64,000 bases of DNA from Chlorocebus sabaeus (GCF_047675955.1 NC_132911.1:121535234-121599233), one strand, 5' to 3'; positions 13,200 through 64,000 are shown, numbered from the stretch's first letter. Notes: generated by a model not told the origin, from the letters alone. Numbers and translations: made by a program.

Positions 13200-15350
13200 T
13201 TTAATTTTCTGTTATTTGTATTACTGCACTGGCTGGAATTCCAGTACAATGTTGGTAATTTGCATGGTTAAGGTTTGCTGGAGATGAAATTTCTCAGCTA
13301 TTGTCTGTCTGAAAATATTCTTGCCATTCTTTTGAAGGATATTTTTAGAGGATACTTTTTATCTTTGATTCTCAATAACTTGACTATTTTGTGCTCAGGT
13401 ATATTTTTCTTCATATTTATCCTGCTTGGAATTGAGTTTCTTGGATTTGTAAGTTCATCTCCTTCATCTGTTTTTGAAAAGTTCTCAGCCATTGTCTCGT
13501 CGAATATTTTTTTCTTCCCTATCCACTCTAACCTCTTTTTTGGAGGACTCTAATTACTTAAAGTTAGACTGTTAGATATTATCCTTCTCTTGTGGAAGCT
13601 CTGTTTGTGTTTTAAATGATTTTTTTCTTTTTACATTTCAGTTTGGATAATTTTTATTGATATGTCTTTTAAGTTCACTGATTCTTTTTTTTTTTTTTTT
13701 CTTTTGTGATGGAGTCTTGCTCTGTCTCCTGGGCTGGAGTGCAGTGGCTTGATCTTGGCTCACTGCAAGCTTCGCTTCCTGGGTTCACGCCATTCTCCTG
13801 CCTCGGCCTCCCAAGTAGCTGGGACTACAGACGCCCACCACCATGCCCAGCTAATTTTTTGTATTTTTAGTAGAAACGGGTTTTCACCATGTTAGCCAGG
13901 ATGGTCTCGATCTCCTGCCCTTGTGATCTGCCCTCCTTAGCCTCCCAAAGTGATGAGATTACAGACAAGTTCACTGATTCTTTAATCTGCTACATTCAGT
14001 CTGTTGTTAAACTCATCAAATTATTTCTGATTATTTCTATAGAATTTCCATTTAGTTTTTTTTCTATCTTTTCATGTTTTTGCTTAAACTTCTCAGCTTT
14101 TCAATAATGTGCATTGTTCTCACTAGATTATTTAACATATTTATAACAATTATCTTAAAGTTATTTCCTGCTAATTCCAACAGTTGGGTTATATGTGGAT
14201 CTTCTCTATTAATGTTTTCTTCTTTATCATAGGTATATTTTTCTGTTTCTTTGTATGTCTTGTAATTTTGTATTATATGCCAGAAATTGTGTACAAAAAT
14301 GATAGTTATTACTGCAGTAATACTGTCCTCAGAAAATATCATGCCTCTTCTTCTGTTAGGCTGCTGGTGAGAGATCTCAATCTGATTTGTAATGGAGCAG
14401 GGTCTGGGCTTCATTGCAGCTTCAGTTAGATTCTGTTCACCACTGGCTTCAAATGTTTGAGGATGGGGTTGAGACTTTCCCTTCAGTGGGCTTTGGATCT
14501 GAGCACTACCACCACCAGACTCTAAAGGTCTCTATAGCTTACAGTTCAGCTTCTAGAATTCCAAGTACCATGAAAATGCTCTGTGCTTTATAGTTCAGCT
14601 GCCAGTTTTTTGGGGGAACAGAGGAATTCCCTTTGCTTTTCATCTCTACCCCTAGGTCTCCTTACCTTGGGAGATCTATTTCTCCCCAGGCTGTTACACA
14701 CTGCTCCCAGCCTTCAGCAAGAATTGCATTGCACTTGATGACAGCACCTCAGGGCATCTATCTCAGCAATCCTGCCCCTTCCCCAGCTTTCATTAAGTCA
14801 CTACTTTGCATTTGATTAAGGTCCTATGTACCTTAAAAAGAGACTCTTTCAGCCTTCATGCCTTGCTCCCAGGCTTGGGAGAATTGCTGACTTATACTTG
14901 GTGAAGGTCCTGTGAACCTCAGGGTTATTTTTCTTAACTTCCCCATCCTTGCCCGCAGTCTTTGGTTGGCCAGTGCCATGTACATGGAGGAAGTTCAATA
15001 TACCTGGGTGGGAACATCTTTCCTGTGTGCTTCAGAGCAATCTCTCTCAACTTTCTTGCTCTTCCCCTGGTCTTTAGTGGACCACTGCCTTGCACTGTTA
15101 TGGTCCTCTGCATCTTGGAATGGAGGGATCTTTCTCAGTGTTCTTGTCCTGCCCTCAGTCATTGATGGGCCACTGCATTTTACCTGGTGAAGATCCAGTG
15201 TGCCTCAGGGGGATTTCTCTCAGACCTCCTATCCTGCCTCTAGCATTGAGTATCCTGCTACTTCCACTTGAGGAATGCCCCATGGGAAAAAAATGGGCAG
15301 GTGAGCACAGATCAATATTTGACTGGATCACCTTGGAATTTGAATTTCTC
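13200..15350 (-). mobile_element. Ancient L1M/HAL1-like sequence, antisense, interrupted by an Alu
   Basis: Phrases such as 'attgagtttcttggatttgt', 'taagttcactgattctttaa' and 'tgtaattttgtattatatgc' match the reverse strand of old L1/HAL1 sequence. The CT-rich segment to about 15350 continues the same pattern. Open frames here are remnants or chance. Confidence 0.6.
13688..13966 (-). mobile_element. Alu, 5'-truncated
   Basis: An antisense Alu from poly-T to 'gatgagattacag'; the final 'ccaccgcgcccggcc' part is missing. It is flanked by the 17-bp duplication aagttcactgattcttt (13671-13687 and 13967-13983). 'ctgcaagcttcgcttcctgg' and 'tggtctcgatctcctg' indicate a Y-like subfamily. Confidence 0.93.
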
Positions 15351-16234
15351 ATGCCAGCCCACTCGTGGCTACCAAAATTTTGTTAGCAGTTTACTTGATT
15401 TCTCCTTACCCCAGTCTATGATGGAGTAACACCCTGGAGTTACTAGGAATGAAAGCAGTCATAGGACACTTTTCTTCTAGGAATGCATTGTGTCTTCCTA
15501 AGATTTGGTTTATTTAAATTTCTTTGCATCTTCTGCTCTCTGCTAGGCTTTAAGTGATCACAATATTGTAGCCTATTGAACTTGTACTCATTGTACTCAT
15601 TATAAGGATGAGAGTGCAACTCCTGTAACTTTCTACATCGTAACCAAAAATTTGGAAGTCAATTATTTCATGCCCAAAGTCTTCAGAGCCAGATCTTCTC
15701 TAACGATTTTGAAAATAATATGCTTTCCACTATCCTCCACATGCTTTCTCTGGCAAGTGCAGTAGAATCAGATATGACCCACACTTCAGTGTTTTGCACT
15801 GAAACTTTTTCATTAGGGGGAAGGAAGATGAGATTCAAGAGAACTATTATTATTATTACTTACATTTTTTTCTGGGAGTACCTACTGTTAGCCAAGCAGT
15901 CATCCTGAGCCCTGTCAAACTGAACCTACTAAATCTTTGTGTTATGACGATGTCTTTCACACAGATTTAGACCCTCACTTTTCTCTCTGCTACATACTTC
16001 TGGTGGAAGGTGTCCATTAGGTTCTGTTTTAAGACAAAGGTTTACTTCATACCCTTTTCAGCTAGTTAAATCCCTACTAATTTTTTAAGATGTCAGTTAA
16101 ATGCATATCTCCCATGAAGTCTGCCCCAGCACATCTTACAGCCTTGCTACACTGCTAGTGTAATCCTCACCATTTTCTATTGTGTACATAACGCTAGGGG
16201 AAATATGAGACCTCCTTCTTAAAAGTGCCCACAG

Positions 16235-16538
16235 GGCTGGGTGTGGTGGCTCACGTCTTTAATCCCAGCACTTTGGGAGGCCAAGGCAGGCAGATCACCT
16301 GAAGTCAGGAGTTCAAGACCAGCCTAGACAACATGGCAAAACCCTGTCTCTACTAAAAATGCAAAAATTAGTTGGGCATGGTGTCCCATGCCTATAATCC
16401 CTGCTACTCAGGAGGCTGAAGCAGGAAAATCACTTGAACCTGGGAGGCAGAAGTTGCAGTGAGCGGAGATGGCACCGCCATTGCACTCCAGCCTGGGCGA
16501 CAAGAGTGAAACTCTGTCTCAAACAAGAACAACAACAA
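16235..16538 (+). mobile_element. Alu, full length
   Basis: From 'ggctgggtgtggtggctcac' to an AAC-rich tail, with the target-site duplication aaaagtgc(c/t)cacag at 16221-16234 and 16539-16552. Confidence 0.95.
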
Positions 16539-17239
16539 AAAAGTGCTCACAGATGATCCAGAATTGGGCTTCCTTGACCTGACAGGTTATTATTTCCCCT
16601 GGAGTCAGGATGATGGGCTTGACCAGCATCTTCCAAATGATAGGTGCTATGAGGGCAAGAGAGGTGGGTTCCCCTAAGAAAAAACAGGCTGCTATTGGTA
16701 GGAAAGGGCACTAGCTGCCAAGGGGGTGATACTTAAAATGCTTTAATTAAAACTTAGTTGATATGGATATCACCAGAAGAAAAAGAAAAAAGTTTGAGAG
16801 GAATGCTTCATTTTTACTGTGTTTCAACCTAGAAAGAAGACACAAGTGACATGGCACCCAGGAAAAATGTTCCAACATCCAATAAGAAGGCTAATACCAG
16901 TAAATTGGTCTCTGCCAAGGAAATGATAGTCGTCACCTTTTTTTCTTTCTTAACCACTGAGGACCCCTTTGTTAATTTTGCTTCCCTGGACCCCAATTTA
17001 TTTCAAACACTTTGGCTGCCAAACTGCAATTATCAAAAAATATTAAACCATAGACTCTTAGCAATTATAGCTCAGCATTATTTTCCCTTCTTTTTAACTA
17101 CATGGCAATTAACCTGGTGGCCAACCAAAAATAAATATACTAATTTCCTTATTTAAATTCTATGTAGCTTTTTATTGGATAAGTTTAGATTTTCTACTCA
17201 TAGACTTTATAACATATTGAAATATATTGTGAATATGCA

Positions 17240-17590
17240 GTGAAGATCTTTAAAATAGTTTTAACATTTGACCTAGCAATTTCATGTTTGTTATTTATCC
17301 TAAAACAGTGGTCATGGATATGAACAAAGATTTATCTTGAGGAATATTTACCACTGCATGCATTACATTAAATTGTTGTTTAAATATTCACCACATGATA
17401 GTAAGAAATTATAAAACACCTAAATTTCCAAGAGCAGAAGTTGAGTGAAAAAATTATGAAATACAGGAAATGGCCAGACAATGGAGCACTATGCAGCATT
17501 AACATTTGATTAGATGAGATGATTTAATGACATGGAAATATGTTCCCTATATATAAGTTTAAAAAGAAATGCTCTAAAATGACATATTTG
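17240..17590 (+). mobile_element. Old L1 3' fragment
   Basis: 'gacctagcaatttcatgttt', 'gagcactatgcagcattaac' and 'tttaatgacatggaaatatg' are typical of diverged L1M 3' sequence. Confidence 0.55.
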
Positions 17591-17933
17591 GGAGCAGCCA
17601 AAATAGCCTCCAAGTCTCCCTCTTCATAGCTTGACATTTTTTCTGCTCTAAGATGGGATGATATGATCCTGTCTGATTAAAGACACATTTTAGGCCTGTT
17701 TTACCAGCATATTTGGTCAAGGAAACCAAGTTATTTGCAGTTTAGTTTGTAACACAAATTCAAACTTGGCAAATAATTTGCATATTGACAGGAGCATGCT
17801 TTCTTTCTTTATAAAATGTAAGTCACCAAGAAAGAAACAATAATTGGCACCTAAACTTCATTTCAGTCCGGAGCTACCTCAATTACATTCCACTGAGTAG
17901 AATGAAAAACAGACCATCCCTCAAAGGCAGACT

Positions 17934-17957
17934 AAAAAAAAAAAAAAAAAAAAAAAA
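17934..17957 (+). repeat. Isolated A24 run
   Basis: An uninterrupted run of 24 A with no Alu or L1 directly before it that I can recognise. Confidence 0.85.
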
Positions 17958-18187
17958 TGTGACTTAGCACAATTTCTGCTGATGGATTGCTGATGATTCC
18001 CGAATGTTACGATGATTTCATGTTAAGAGGCATTAAAATGTGATTATAATTGAAAACCAGAGGTGCCTGTGAACTGGAGGGACCACAGTTTAATTTGGGT
18101 CAGTATTAAGGTCCTAAACATTAAACTAAGAATATTTCCTCTTCAACAGGTTAAAATAAACTATTTCGGCAAAATATTAACTATTAC

Positions 18188-18425
18188 TAATGGGTAAAAA
18201 CTACATACTGCGTGTACCAGGTGCTATTTTAAGAACTTTACATTTATTAACTCATTTAATCCTCAGGAGAGCTTTATAAAGTATAGACTACTACTTACCT
18301 GAAGAAACTGAGGCACAGAGAGATCGGGTAATTTCAATGAGGTCACAAAACTACGAAGACAAAGAGTCAAGATTCGACCCCAGGTGTTGGGGCTCCAAAG
18401 ACTGTAATTTTAACTTGTAAACTTG
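18188..18425 (-). repeat. MIR
   Basis: The reverse strand of MIR: 'accaggtgctattttaagaa', 'ttaactcatttaatcctcag', 'gaagaaactgaggcacagag', then 'agattcgaccccaggtgttg'. Confidence 0.85.
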
Positions 18426-18429
18426 GACA

Positions 18430-19820
18430 GTTCCATGTGTCTGAGGTCAAAAGCTAATAAAAACCTTGAATCCACTCTAGCAGGTGAGTACCTCTACTGT
18501 ATCCTCGAAAGCATATTTGAGCCTAGAGGAGTACCCAGCGTAGTCTAATTTCTCCCCCGGTATTTTGAGTTACTGCAAACCACAGAGGCTGCACAAAGTC
18601 GGGGGAGGCTAACGTAGAGGGACGCAGTCATCTACACATAACTTCTAGTTTTCACATCTCACAAGTGGACTCAGTGGAAATGCTCAGACCATAAAGCAAC
18701 ATCATCTGTAATTGAGGTTCGCTCAAGGTATCTTTGCATGCTATAGCATTCATTGAAACATCTGTGAGGTAGGTTGGAACCAAATTTAAAAGTTACTTCT
18801 CCAACCAGCCTCCTCATTTGTCCTCCAACTTGGAAATGATTCTACCGTTAGGCACACCCTGGGGCCAGATTTTACAAGTGGCACTATCATCACAGCGTGC
18901 CAGCTCAGGACCTGTGTTCACCACATTCCTTTCCGAGCCTGCTCTGATGACTTGCCTTGGAGCGGCCTTGTCCAAGCTCACCTTTTCATCTGCCTTGTTC
19001 AGTGCTCAGCAGGCAGTTGTTGTTCAGAAAGTCTTTGTAAGTAACTATTTTAAAGTCACCATTTTCCAAATGGACAAAGTGAAATACAGAACACAAAATG
19101 TGATTGATGTCATAAAGCAAATCGATGCTCCCAAATGCAATTTGCCATTTGCTCTCCTGTAAATATGTGAAATTGGTGACTTAATGTTCTTACTGTAAAA
19201 ATGCCCAAAGAAAGAAAAGAGAGAAGAAGAAGAGCAACAGAGCTGGGGGAGAGCTACCACTGGGATGGAAGGAGAGAGGGAGGAAAACAGGAGAGAAGGA
19301 AGGAGTATTCCAAGAACATAAAACCTTACTACAGTGGCCTTGAATCACGGAGCTGCAACACACCTGAAGCACTTAAAAATTCTTTTGAGAAATGCCAGTG
19401 TGATATACGCCTCACAAGCCAGCAATTCATGAGCTTGATGCAGTAGTTGAAACCAAAGGGGTAATGGCCAGAGCTGTCAGGATCCAGATGCTCTGGGGCT
19501 CGGCCCTGCCACTTTGTCCCAGCACTCATGCGAAGGAATGTTGTGAACTGGGCATATCACCACCGTTCACCCTGGCCTGCTTCCAACACCAGCTGCATCT
19601 GGTCTGGAAGATGGCTGTGGCTGGCGGCCTCATGTTCCCCATAAGGCTGGGCGCTGGGCTGCAGCCAGGCTGGGAGTGCTGGCCCTACACCCAGCACACT
19701 CTCTGTCCAACCTCATCTGCCTGTCTACCCCAGAACCCCCAAGGAAGCTTGGCCTTTCCTGGCACACAGAATCCTCCTGAGAACTGGCGTCTTTCTGCAG
19801 TCAACAGAAAAGATGGAATG
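18430..19820. other. Sequence just downstream of the EXT1 poly(A) site
   Basis: No repeat family or gene recognised. Open frames at 18818-19162 and 19464-19856 show no domain or known peptide and lack splice context. 19460-19800 is relatively GC-rich. Confidence 0.5.
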
Positions 19821-19821
19821 A

Positions 19822-19854
19822 AAACCACACAGATGAAAAGTCATGTCATTTATT
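19822..19854 (-). terminator. EXT1: Distal poly(A) site of EXT1
   Basis: On the minus strand AATAAA lies at 19854-19849. A CA dinucleotide that could be cleaved follows about 15 nt later (near 19834), and a GU-rich stretch, TCTGTGTGGTTTTC, follows directly. Signal, cleavage dinucleotide and downstream element in the right order and spacing make this the most complete poly(A) site on the minus strand below the EXT1 stop codon. Confidence 0.6.
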
Positions 19855-20840
19855 AATAATTTCTTTTTTCTTCTATAAATTGGAAGGAAAAAGTCTTTGG
19901 TGACACTCTCTATAAAACAATCTATCTTGGATGGCGAAACCCAGACATAAAGTTACACAGGTCAGTGAAGTAAATCAAGATCTATGGCTTTGTATTTTCT
20001 CACACGCGCTCTCTCACACATACTTGAGGGCTTAATTATGCTAAGTCATTAATACTCTATAACAAATGGGAAAAACACTTCAGAAAAGACCTGTGGTGAC
20101 ACTACAAAAACATTGGCAACATATTAGAAAACTCTGTCCCAAATGTACATCGTATACAAAATAAGGTATACTTTTGTTTTTTGCGTTACAATTTGCCACC
20201 TAAAATAGTTCCAGTTTTTGATGTCTTTCTTTCTGCCCCTCAACATATCCTATACATATTGTTCTCTCAAAATAAGTACACAAGGTTCATTACATGGTAA
20301 CCAGGTCATTTGCATGGCCCTAGTTTTAGTAATAGTTACAACCGAAAGGACGGGGATGTATTCCTGTAGGAGAAGAACAGAAAACTATTGCAGAAATCAA
20401 ATGGCCTGAGGCCTAAAAGGCAAATCATTACAAAACCAGAGTGACTGAAAGGCTAGCCTGACTTGATTTTAAACAAGGGTGAGACTGTGCTATCCTGAGG
20501 GCTCAGCTTTCTCAAGAGTTGCCTTCTTCTAGTTACTGGGCCATGTAAGTTCCAATTCTGGGTAGCTCATTGAGGTTCCTGATATAAAATGTATTGGAAC
20601 TCTAGACCAGTGACAACTACAATCCCTACTAGGTAAAACTCATGGAGACAAAAGCCTTTGATTTTTGGAAAGGGCAAAAAGGGGAGAGGTGGTTTTGAGG
20701 AGTCACATCCATCATTACAATTATGGTGTAAATAACAGCTTTTTTATCCAGAGGTTCTGTACAGCATTATTGATCTGATGGGAAAGACCACTATCTTAGG
20801 GTACTTAATCCCCCAAGCTTTAAAAAAAAAAAAAGACGTG

Positions 20841-21167
20841 GGGCCAAGCATGGTGGCTTACACTTGTAATCTCAGCACTTTGTGAGGCAGAGGCAGGTGG
20901 GTCACCTGAGGTCTGGAGTTCGAGACCAGCCTGGCCAACATAGTGAAACCCTGTCTCTACTAAATATACAAAAATTTGCCCAGTATGGTGGTGCACGCCA
21001 GTAATCCCAACTACTAGGCAGGCTGAGGCAGGAGAATTGCTTGAACCCAGGAGGTGGAGGTTGCTGTAAGCTAAGATTACACTACTGCACTCCAGCCTGG
21101 GTGACAGGGCAAGGCTCTGTCTCAAAGCAAAACAACAACAACAACAAAAAAAAAAAAACAAAAAAAC
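20841..21167 (+). mobile_element. Alu within the EXT1 long 3' UTR
   Basis: From 'ggggccaagcatggtggctt' to an AAC-rich tail. An A-run at 20822-20834 precedes it. The plus-strand orientation puts it antisense in the EXT1 transcript. Confidence 0.95.
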
Positions 21168-22215
21168 CCACCAGACTTGGTGTCAAAGAATAAACTAATC
21201 TCTTTATGCTGAAGTTCTAATACCAAGTGAGACAGGTTTCACACAGTTTGATATTAATGCTTATTTGCTGAGAACTTAACTCAAAACAACTTTGTCCCTG
21301 TAAGCATGCCTGAGAAAATGAGGCTGGTGGTGAAAGAACTTTCTCGGTTAAATCTGGCCAAGAATGACAAAACCATCTGAAAAGTTCTTGTCTGTAGTTG
21401 CTGTAAATGGGAACTAGGTAAATGAATTCAGCAACTGGGGTCCTGATGTACTGGCTGCATGTTGATTATATTCACAATTAAAAGGCAGGAGCATTTTTAT
21501 TTGAGAGTTCATGGCAAAACTGCTACTTTTAAATACTGGAGCTCTCAGAGACCCAAGGGAACACAAGACACTTCCAGGTCTGGGAAGTTTGCTTGGCTTT
21601 TGCATCCACAATTCAGCCTTGTCCAGCAAGAATCTCATTCAGATTCCAACCTGGTAAGGCTGTCTTCTCCCTGATCCTGCCCTCTAAACAGGTTTGTTCT
21701 TAAATCAAGTGCCCTGTTTTTTTTTTAATTAAAAAAAAAAAAATAGTATATAGGCCTATTCACATTCATTCATCTCACCCCTGATTAAAGTTCAGTAACC
21801 TTTATGAAAGGCCACCAGCATAATATTCTTTCAAGTCACCAGGTATTTGAGAACCACCAAAATAAAGGCTAACATAGCCTACTGTAATGAAAACCAAAAG
21901 TCATTCTAAAAGGGAAATTGAAGGATGCAACCGGATTGATCCTTCTTTGAGCACCATTGGTAACAAGAAGAAATTAAAGTGTAATGCACATAAGATTCCA
22001 GTAACAAGCTTTCCCTTTTTTCTGAAGCATCTATCTGAAAATGTGTTGATACGACCAGGTAGGCCCAACTAGCTATGCTATCTTTTGTGGTATGACTATC
22101 GTGATCATTTCATGGATTTTTCTCTACAGTCTCAAGTTTGAGCCATTTTGCTAGCTTGAACAAAGGTGATCCGTATTAATGTGTTGGTAAGCTTTGATAT
22201 GTATAACCCTTTCAT

Positions 22216-22232
22216 ATAAATAAATAAATACA
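22216..22232 (-). promoter_or_regulatory. EXT1: AU-rich element in EXT1 long 3' UTR
   Basis: Read as mRNA this is GUAUUUAUUUAUUUAUA, three overlapping AUUUA pentamers of the kind bound by mRNA-decay and stability factors. It would be present only in the long 3' UTR form. It may equally be a short tetranucleotide repeat with no function. Confidence 0.4.
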
Positions 22233-24748
22233 TAGCCAGCTTTACAAAAATTACTTTTAAGATCCTGTGTCTTAATGTGGAGCTGGGAAAAGATGCTGTG
22301 TGGAAATCCGTAAGTGGCTGAGTCCTCTAGAATTTCTGTAAGCAATTCATTACGTGGTTGGCACTGAACTCTTGCTTGGACCTTGGCTTCTCTCCAATGC
22401 AGCACATGTTAGCCCACTTAGGGACCCCTAGTTATCATTAAAGGTGACCAGGAGATAACTCCTGACACCCTACAGAGATGGCTATGATTTGTCAACTTGT
22501 TGCAATGCAATACAACTCTTTCCTAACTGAATTAAAATTACATATTACTGTTGAGCTTCACTGATTTGTTAAGCATTGTTCTATTCCCAGTCTTATATTC
22601 CAAACGGGAGAAGAACACGCTAGCTCACATCCCAAAGAGATTTGCTCAGAGAATGACATAAAATGAAACTGTGGAGACTTAAAGTGGACGAAAGGTGTGT
22701 CATATCCTGTTCTTATTTATAATTACCATTATTCTTCACATGACACACGTTGTTTGTGGAAGATGTGTGTCCTGTGAGCTTGGTGACAGGTCAGTCTGGC
22801 AAAGCAGGTCCTTGAATCCACTTGTGTGACTGACTGGTACAATTAGGGACATTGCTTTGCAAGCCAACATGACCACCTAAGTTTCAAGTTAGTTTTGGGG
22901 TCACTGAACAAAATATTGCATTTATTTTTTTGTAAAGGAGAAAGACACAAGAATAATTTGCCAATCCTGAAAAAAATAATTTAAATACACATTCGCAAAG
23001 GCCAAATGAATAAAGATTAACTGCTAATCTTTTAACTTACTGAGAAGTGCAGCTTAAATGACACAAAACCTATAAGACCAAATGTTTTATAGAAAGACAC
23101 AAGTGCAAGTACCATGGACTTAATAATTATTTTTCAACAAATGCATAAAAGATAATCACATCTCCTTAAGGGAAAATGTCACATGTTTGAGAATGGACTA
23201 CGGATGGGTCCAATTAGATGAGAGAGGCATTTAGGGAGCTGTTCTGAGTCATGAGGCTGCAGAGAAAAGCCTCTCTTCAATTGAACTTCACTATCTATGC
23301 ACGTCTCAAAACACCATCTGGATATGTGGGCCCTACTCCTTGTTCTGCAGCTAGGTAGCCTGTTGAGTCACCTCTCTGGACTTCCGCAAACACTTTCATT
23401 CCTGTTTACAGCATCATCCCCAAGCTATCAATGCAAGTTCCTCTTCCTCTCCCAGATGTTTACAAAGAAAGGATGAGGTAAAGTCCACTGGACTTATGGT
23501 TTCCACTGACCTAAGACGGCCACGTGAAGCTATCAGAACAAAATTATCTGATGAACTTTTCTTCTAAAACAAAACTGAAAATAAATGGTAAAGAAATATG
23601 AAATGTATGAGAGTTTGAGGGAGGGACTCTCAAGTGCTTATTGTTTATTCTGCATAACAAGTGGTAAAACTCAACACTATCTTTCTCTTCCCTGTTTTCT
23701 CTGGCCTCTTCCAAGTAGAAGAAAGCATTTAATATCAGAAGTCTCCATTTTTCATAACAGTTAGGGATTTTTTTTTTTCAGCTTATACTTGTAATTTAAC
23801 AATAATTATAAGCCCAAGATAGCATTTTCAGGGACAGAAATGTTCTTTTCAGCAAGAAGCATAACTAAACTTCTCCACAGATTTAAAAATTAAAAGTACA
23901 AGAAACCGTATTCACATTTGTTGTTATTTTGTTTGCCAGATTCTTGCTCAAAACAATGTTTGACCAAAAATGGCATCAGGGTCCCAATGGCTAGACACCT
24001 CCTCAGTTACTCTGCAGCAATCCTCTGTTCATTGGTGTGCATTTCCACCTTATTACCCCTGTTTCTTTCTCGATAGAGAAACTCTGAAACTTGAGATTTT
24101 CACAAACATTAAAGAGTTCATCTTGTAAATAATCTGTTCTCCCCAATATATTCATTCTTCCTTGGCTTCTAAACCAAAGCCTTTTCCCAGTGCTACACAG
24201 ACTTAGGTCAATGGTTGAATCTATAACCGTGCCCACACCCCTGCAAGTATTGGGTTACTGTTGTGGGTCTGTATTTCCATCTCACTAACATGCTGGTGGG
24301 TTATCCAGATGATTCTTTGTGCAAACTGAACATTTCTTAATTATACTAGTGTTTTCTTGGTACTAATACTAATTCCCCCCACCCCCCAATGAAAAATGAT
24401 TATCATATGTATCTATCTCAAACATAGAGTTTTCAGTTAGAACTGCCTACCTGGAAGTCGTCATACTTTCTTTCATGCAGCGACATTTTAGAGATAAAGT
24501 TCAAGTGGATTTGAAGATTCGAAGTGGAAAACAATTTGCACTGGCAAAGTTGAATAATGACGTTACAACTTATGCTCAGCTATTTCTTGATAATGGGTAG
24601 AGTGACTTATTGTGTTTTCCATGAAGTCTGAACTTTTCAAACTGCAGGACACCCTACATGGCCATGACAATGATGTCTGTGGGAAAAGGAATAGCAGCTT
24701 TGAAATATTCACAACCAACACAATTTTGATTAAACAAAGAACTCTGGT

Positions 24749-24817
24749 TTTTAATAGTTTTGATCATTAAAAAAGTTTAAACCTGCATAGCAATCATTTC
24801 AAAAATAATTATTTAAT
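24749..24817 (-). terminator. EXT1: Candidate proximal poly(A) signals of EXT1
   Basis: Two ATTAAA hexamers lie at 24817-24812 and 24754-24749 on the minus strand, 262 and 325 nt after the stop codon. The second is followed about 30 nt later by GUGUUGGUUGUG-type sequence near 24722-24708, so it is the better candidate for a short 3' UTR. ATTAAA is a weaker signal than AATAAA. Confidence 0.4.
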
Positions 24818-25078
24818 GTTCCATAATTAAACTGTACACAACCTAGTCTTGGGACACAGAAGCCAGTGAGGTGAGTTTGGAGCAGTCCGGTGCAGTCCCA
24901 GGAGCCAGGAGTCGAGTTCTCATTGGCCTTTTTTTTTTTTTTTTTGTCATTCGGCTCATCTAAGTTTTTGGATAGTTGGCACAATCTGGCTCTGCTGATG
25001 AGTGGATCTGCACTGGGAAGAGAAAGCAGCTTGACCCCCGTCCCTTCTCGCTTCCCCTCCCCCACTTGGCCGGATTCC

Positions 25079-63671
<38,593 letters not shown>

Positions 63672-64000
63672 CTAGAAAGAGAAGAGGAGTAATCAGCAAA
63701 TGAAGACCCATTGCAAATGTGGGGATGTTGACCATAGGTGGGCGTCCATGTGCGTGAATTTACGCAAAGCAACTCGAGAAAGTCACCAGCAGGCAGCTCT
63801 TGCTTTTCCATTTTGAGGAAGGAGGTTGGGTTGCTGCATGAAGAACAAACATGAATCACCATGTTGGACAAAGCAATTAGGATCCCTTTTGCAAGCAGCA
63901 TATATAAAGACGAGTCTGATCATTCTGGCAACAACTTGGTTTGCCCAGTCTTTGCTTCCAAAATCAGATTTTTGAGTCTTGATAAAATATGTTGCCCTAT
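63672..64000 (-). other. EXT1: 3' end of EXT1 intron 1
   Basis: This intronic sequence lies upstream of exon 2. The acceptor TTTCTAG directly abuts the exon, with a moderate pyrimidine tract. The open frame here only continues exon 2 into the intron. I see no repeat in it. Confidence 0.8.

Larger units (their letters stand above)
19834..25078 (-). other. EXT1: EXT1 3' UTR, long form (inferred)
   Basis: This is the transcribed, untranslated end of exon 11, inferred from the stop codon and the best poly(A) site. Apart from one Alu it is largely repeat-poor, unlike the introns, which fits retained 3' UTR sequence. In transcript order it holds an A17 run (24945-24929), two weaker ATTAAA hexamers (24817-24812 and 24754-24749) that could end a short form of about 0.3 kb, several internal AATAAA hexamers, an AU-rich element near 22232-22216, an Alu at 20841-21167 lying antisense to the transcript, and the terminal AATAAA. 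The exact end and the use of the long form are inference; RNA data are needed to settle both. Confidence 0.6.

Noticed and set aside
16851..17156. 101-residue open frame starting MAPRKNVPTSNKKANTSK
   Set aside because: A Lys/Ser-rich start is suggestive, but the rest is AT-driven, with no domain, no splice support and no known match from memory.

Overview
The window is mammalian nuclear DNA from an Old World monkey (macaque, baboon or vervet type). It is AT-rich and packed with Alu, L1, L2, MIR and LTR elements, and its only recognisable gene is split into short exons with GT-AG introns. The lineage call rests on two young Alu copies (31896-32205 and 34552-34763). They carry marks I associate with the cercopithecine AluYR group: 'ggctagtttttt', 'ggccggatctcag' and 'caggcttgagccaccgcgcc'.

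The gene is EXT1 (exostosin-1), on the minus strand. It encodes a subunit of the Golgi EXT1/EXT2 heparan sulfate co-polymerase. Coding exons 2 to 11 are all present, from 63671 down to the stop codon at 25081-25079. They encode residues 322-746 of the usual 746. Exon lengths are 94, 108, 120, 133, 119, 96, 90, 161, 172 and 186 nt. The frame is open throughout, every splice site is canonical, and no damage is seen. Exon 1 (about the first 321 residues), the promoter and nearly all of intron 1 lie beyond the right edge.

Layout: 1-19833 is the region downstream of EXT1. It holds an antisense ancient L1, a 5'-truncated L1 carrying two Alus (about 3930-9530), a MaLR-type LTR, L2/MIR fragments and further antisense L1M/HAL1-like sequence. 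About 19834-25078 is the inferred long 3' UTR, with a strong AATAAA plus GU-rich poly(A) site at its far end, an AU-rich element and an embedded Alu. From 25079 to 63671 exons alternate with repeat-rich introns. 63672-64000 is the 3' end of intron 1.

I found no second gene, RNA gene, CRISPR array or unknown biological system. Nearly all the larger open frames outside EXT1 are read through Alu, L1 or microsatellite sequence. The points worth a second look are structural: a 131-bp inverted duplication in intron 7 at about 95% identity; a ten-unit 31/34-bp minisatellite grown inside a DNA transposon in intron 10; a duplicated segment in intron 9 flanking a piece that resembles that transposon; an Alu tail expanded into about 200 bp of GAAA-type repeat; inverted Alu pairs bracketing in-frame exons 4 and 8; and the long alternative 3' UTR.
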